A stretch of DNA of 64,000 bases, from positions 58,111 to 122,110 of the forward strand of contig NZ_FOKK01000013.1 of the NCBI RefSeq assembly GCF_900112005.1, written 5' to 3'. How positions within the stretch are numbered: position 1 is the first letter of the stretch; every line of letters starts with the position of its first letter. Both the position numbers and the translations under genes were made by a program. The notes beneath the pieces were generated by a model. The model had not been told where the DNA came from, searched no databases, and was given only the letters and a program-made list of their open reading frames with translations. Shown here piece by piece: positions 63,392 through 64,000 of the stretch. The DNA is from Algoriphagus aquimarinus (GTDB lineage: Bacteria; Bacteroidota; Bacteroidia; Cytophagales; Cyclobacteriaceae).

Positions 63392-63634
63392 ATGTTCTAC
63401 GCATATGTGCTAAAAAGTGAGAAACACGGTTATTTTTATAAAGGACATTGTCAACACCTAGAGAAAAGATTAGCTCAGCATAACTCTGGGATGACTATAT
63501 CAATTAGACCCTATATCCCATTTAAGATTGTGTATTTTGAAGAATTTGAAAGTGAATCGGAGGCATTACAGAGAGAGAAATATTTTAAAACCTCGAGCGG
63601 GAGAAAGTTTTTAAAAAAGATGATGGCTCCATAG
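63392..63634 (+). CDS. GIY-YIG nuclease superfamily protein
   Basis: The 80-residue single-domain protein has the GIY-YIG core as YAYVLKS...GYFYKGHC, the catalytic-type Arg in LEKRLAQHNSG, and FKIVYFEEFESESEALQREKYFKTSSGRKFLKK with the conserved Glu. Small proteins of this type are common in Bacteroidetes next to tRNA genes. Its last codons and its TAG stop (63632-63634) fall inside a copy of a tRNA 5' end (63625-63641). The nuclease is thus flanked by tRNA-Arg-type sequence on both sides. Confidence 0.88.
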   Translation: MFYAYVLKSEKHGYFYKGHCQHLEKRLAQHNSGMTISIRPYIPFKIVYFEEFESESEALQREKYFKTSSGRKFLKKMMAP

Positions 63635-63641
63635 TTCAATG
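63625..63641 (+). pseudogene. tRNA-Arg-like 5' fragment
   Basis: GGCTCCATAGTTCAATG differs from the intact tRNA-Arg 5' end at two of 17 positions, then breaks off into the CCCGCCCGGC repeat at exactly the same point as the copy at 63145. It may be the stump of another tRNA-Arg gene. Confidence 0.7.
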
Positions 63642-63659
63642 CCCGCCCGGCTGAAGCCA
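63642..63659 (+). repeat. Partial GC-rich repeat, cut by the IS element
   Basis: CCCGCCCGGCTGAAGCC matches the first unit of the element at 63162 except at one base, then stops where the IS-like end starts. Confidence 0.65.
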
Positions 63660-64000
63660 TGACTTGTCCTAGAATAGGTTTACACAAAACGTAAACTATG
63701 AAAAGACAGCAAAAGAAGATAAGAACAGGTGGTTCTTTGAGTTGGGAAGAACGGGAAGCCATGATCAAAGAATTTTTGACTGGTAAGTATCTTAAAAATG
63801 AGTTGTGGGAAAAATATACTGGTCAAGATAAGGAGCATGGTCAGCTTTTGGACTGGATGAGAAAACTTGGCTATATTTCCGATGACAGGGAACTAGGTCC
63901 TGTTAAATCTTTTTATCCAACTTCTTTACCATTGAGCCATTCAAAGAACATAGATGATCCCATTGCACTTCAGCGCCGTATTAAGGAATTGGAAAAACAG
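63660..64000 (+). mobile_element. Left end of an IS3-like insertion sequence (runs off the window)
   Basis: TGACTTGTCCTAGAATAGG at 63660 begins with the TG typical of IS3-family ends and is followed at 63698 by an OrfA-like frame. The right end is outside the window, so size and target duplication cannot be checked. Confidence 0.7.
63698..64000 (+). CDS. IS3-type transposase OrfA (5' part)
   Basis: From ATG 63698 the frame stays open to the last base (101 codons). It has a basic start (MKRQQKKIRTGG), a helix-turn-helix region (SWEEREAMIKEFLTGKYLKNELWEKY) and a coiled-coil start (IALQRRIKELEKQ), as in IS3 OrfA, which binds the IS ends. OrfB and its catalytic DDE residues are not in the window. 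Confidence 0.75.
   Translation, partial: MKRQQKKIRTGGSLSWEEREAMIKEFLTGKYLKNELWEKYTGQDKEHGQLLDWMRKLGYISDDRELGPVKSFYPTSLPLSHSKNIDDPIALQRRIKELEKQ

Noticed and set aside
63511..63768. 85-codon minus-strand ORF across the GIY-YIG end and IS end
   Set aside because: It crosses the tRNA fragment, hairpin repeat and IS boundary, so it is a chance frame.
1..64000. CRISPR arrays, restriction-modification or toxin-antitoxin defence systems
   Set aside because: No regularly spaced direct repeats, cas genes or paired RM genes were seen. The Uma2 and GIY-YIG genes alone do not make a defence system.

Overview
The window looks like chromosomal DNA of a marine or soil Bacteroidetes bacterium, most likely of the Cytophagales (Algoriphagus/Cyclobacteriaceae type). 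The grounds are product similarity (BatD, M1-peptidase/ABC fusion, DUF885 peptidase, 6-bladed beta-propeller lipoprotein, long-tailed S16), several TAnnTTTG promoter elements typical of Bacteroidetes, weak Shine-Dalgarno signals and moderate GC. This placement is inference from protein and promoter style, not from an rRNA gene.

Layout. 1-1.6 kb: the 3' end of a PII gene and an ammonium transporter. 1.6-5.8 kb: a small conserved-looking gene, batD coupled to aroC, and a DAACS symporter. 5.8-9.1 kb (minus strand): fumC, a membrane protein, ridA and mazG. 9.1-19.2 kb (mostly plus): a small Cys-rich membrane protein, glmM, a NifS-like cysteine desulfurase, a duplicated-domain secreted protein (minus), a Rieske protein, an APC permease, gltX with a small charged protein, an outer-membrane barrel, and an ECF sigma factor with a tiny membrane protein and an LTxxQ/plug-like fusion. 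19.2-26.7 kb: a DUF885 peptidase, an ABC ATPase with a permease/M1 aminopeptidase fusion, and two envelope proteins.

26.9-31.9 kb is an SOS-type mutagenesis cassette: a DnaE2-like polymerase and a Y-family polymerase, divergent from an XRE-S24 (LexA-like) self-cleaving regulator. 32.2-38.2 kb is a complete trans-4-hydroxy-L-proline catabolic cluster with a divergent AraC regulator: epimerase, FAD dehydrogenase, DapA-like deaminase and semialdehyde dehydrogenase, ending in 2-oxoglutarate. A Uma2-type gene follows. 38.9-43.3 kb is the arginine operon argB-argD-argC-argJ (minus). 43.7-55.8 kb is a Wzx/Wzy-type exopolysaccharide cluster: pyruvyl transferase, flippase, five glycosyltransferases, polymerase, beta-helix protein and priming sugar transferase.

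55.9-60.4 kb holds a DoxX protein, a PQQ/cytochrome c dehydrogenase, a small membrane protein and a beta-propeller lipoprotein. 60.5-62.9 kb is the conserved operon rpsP-rimM-trmD-rplS (minus). The last kilobase is the most unusual: an intact tRNA-Arg(CCU), two broken tRNA-Arg-like copies interrupted at the same D-loop position by a GC-rich hairpin repeat, a GIY-YIG nuclease gene whose stop codon lies inside one tRNA-like copy, and the left end of an IS3-like element running off the window.
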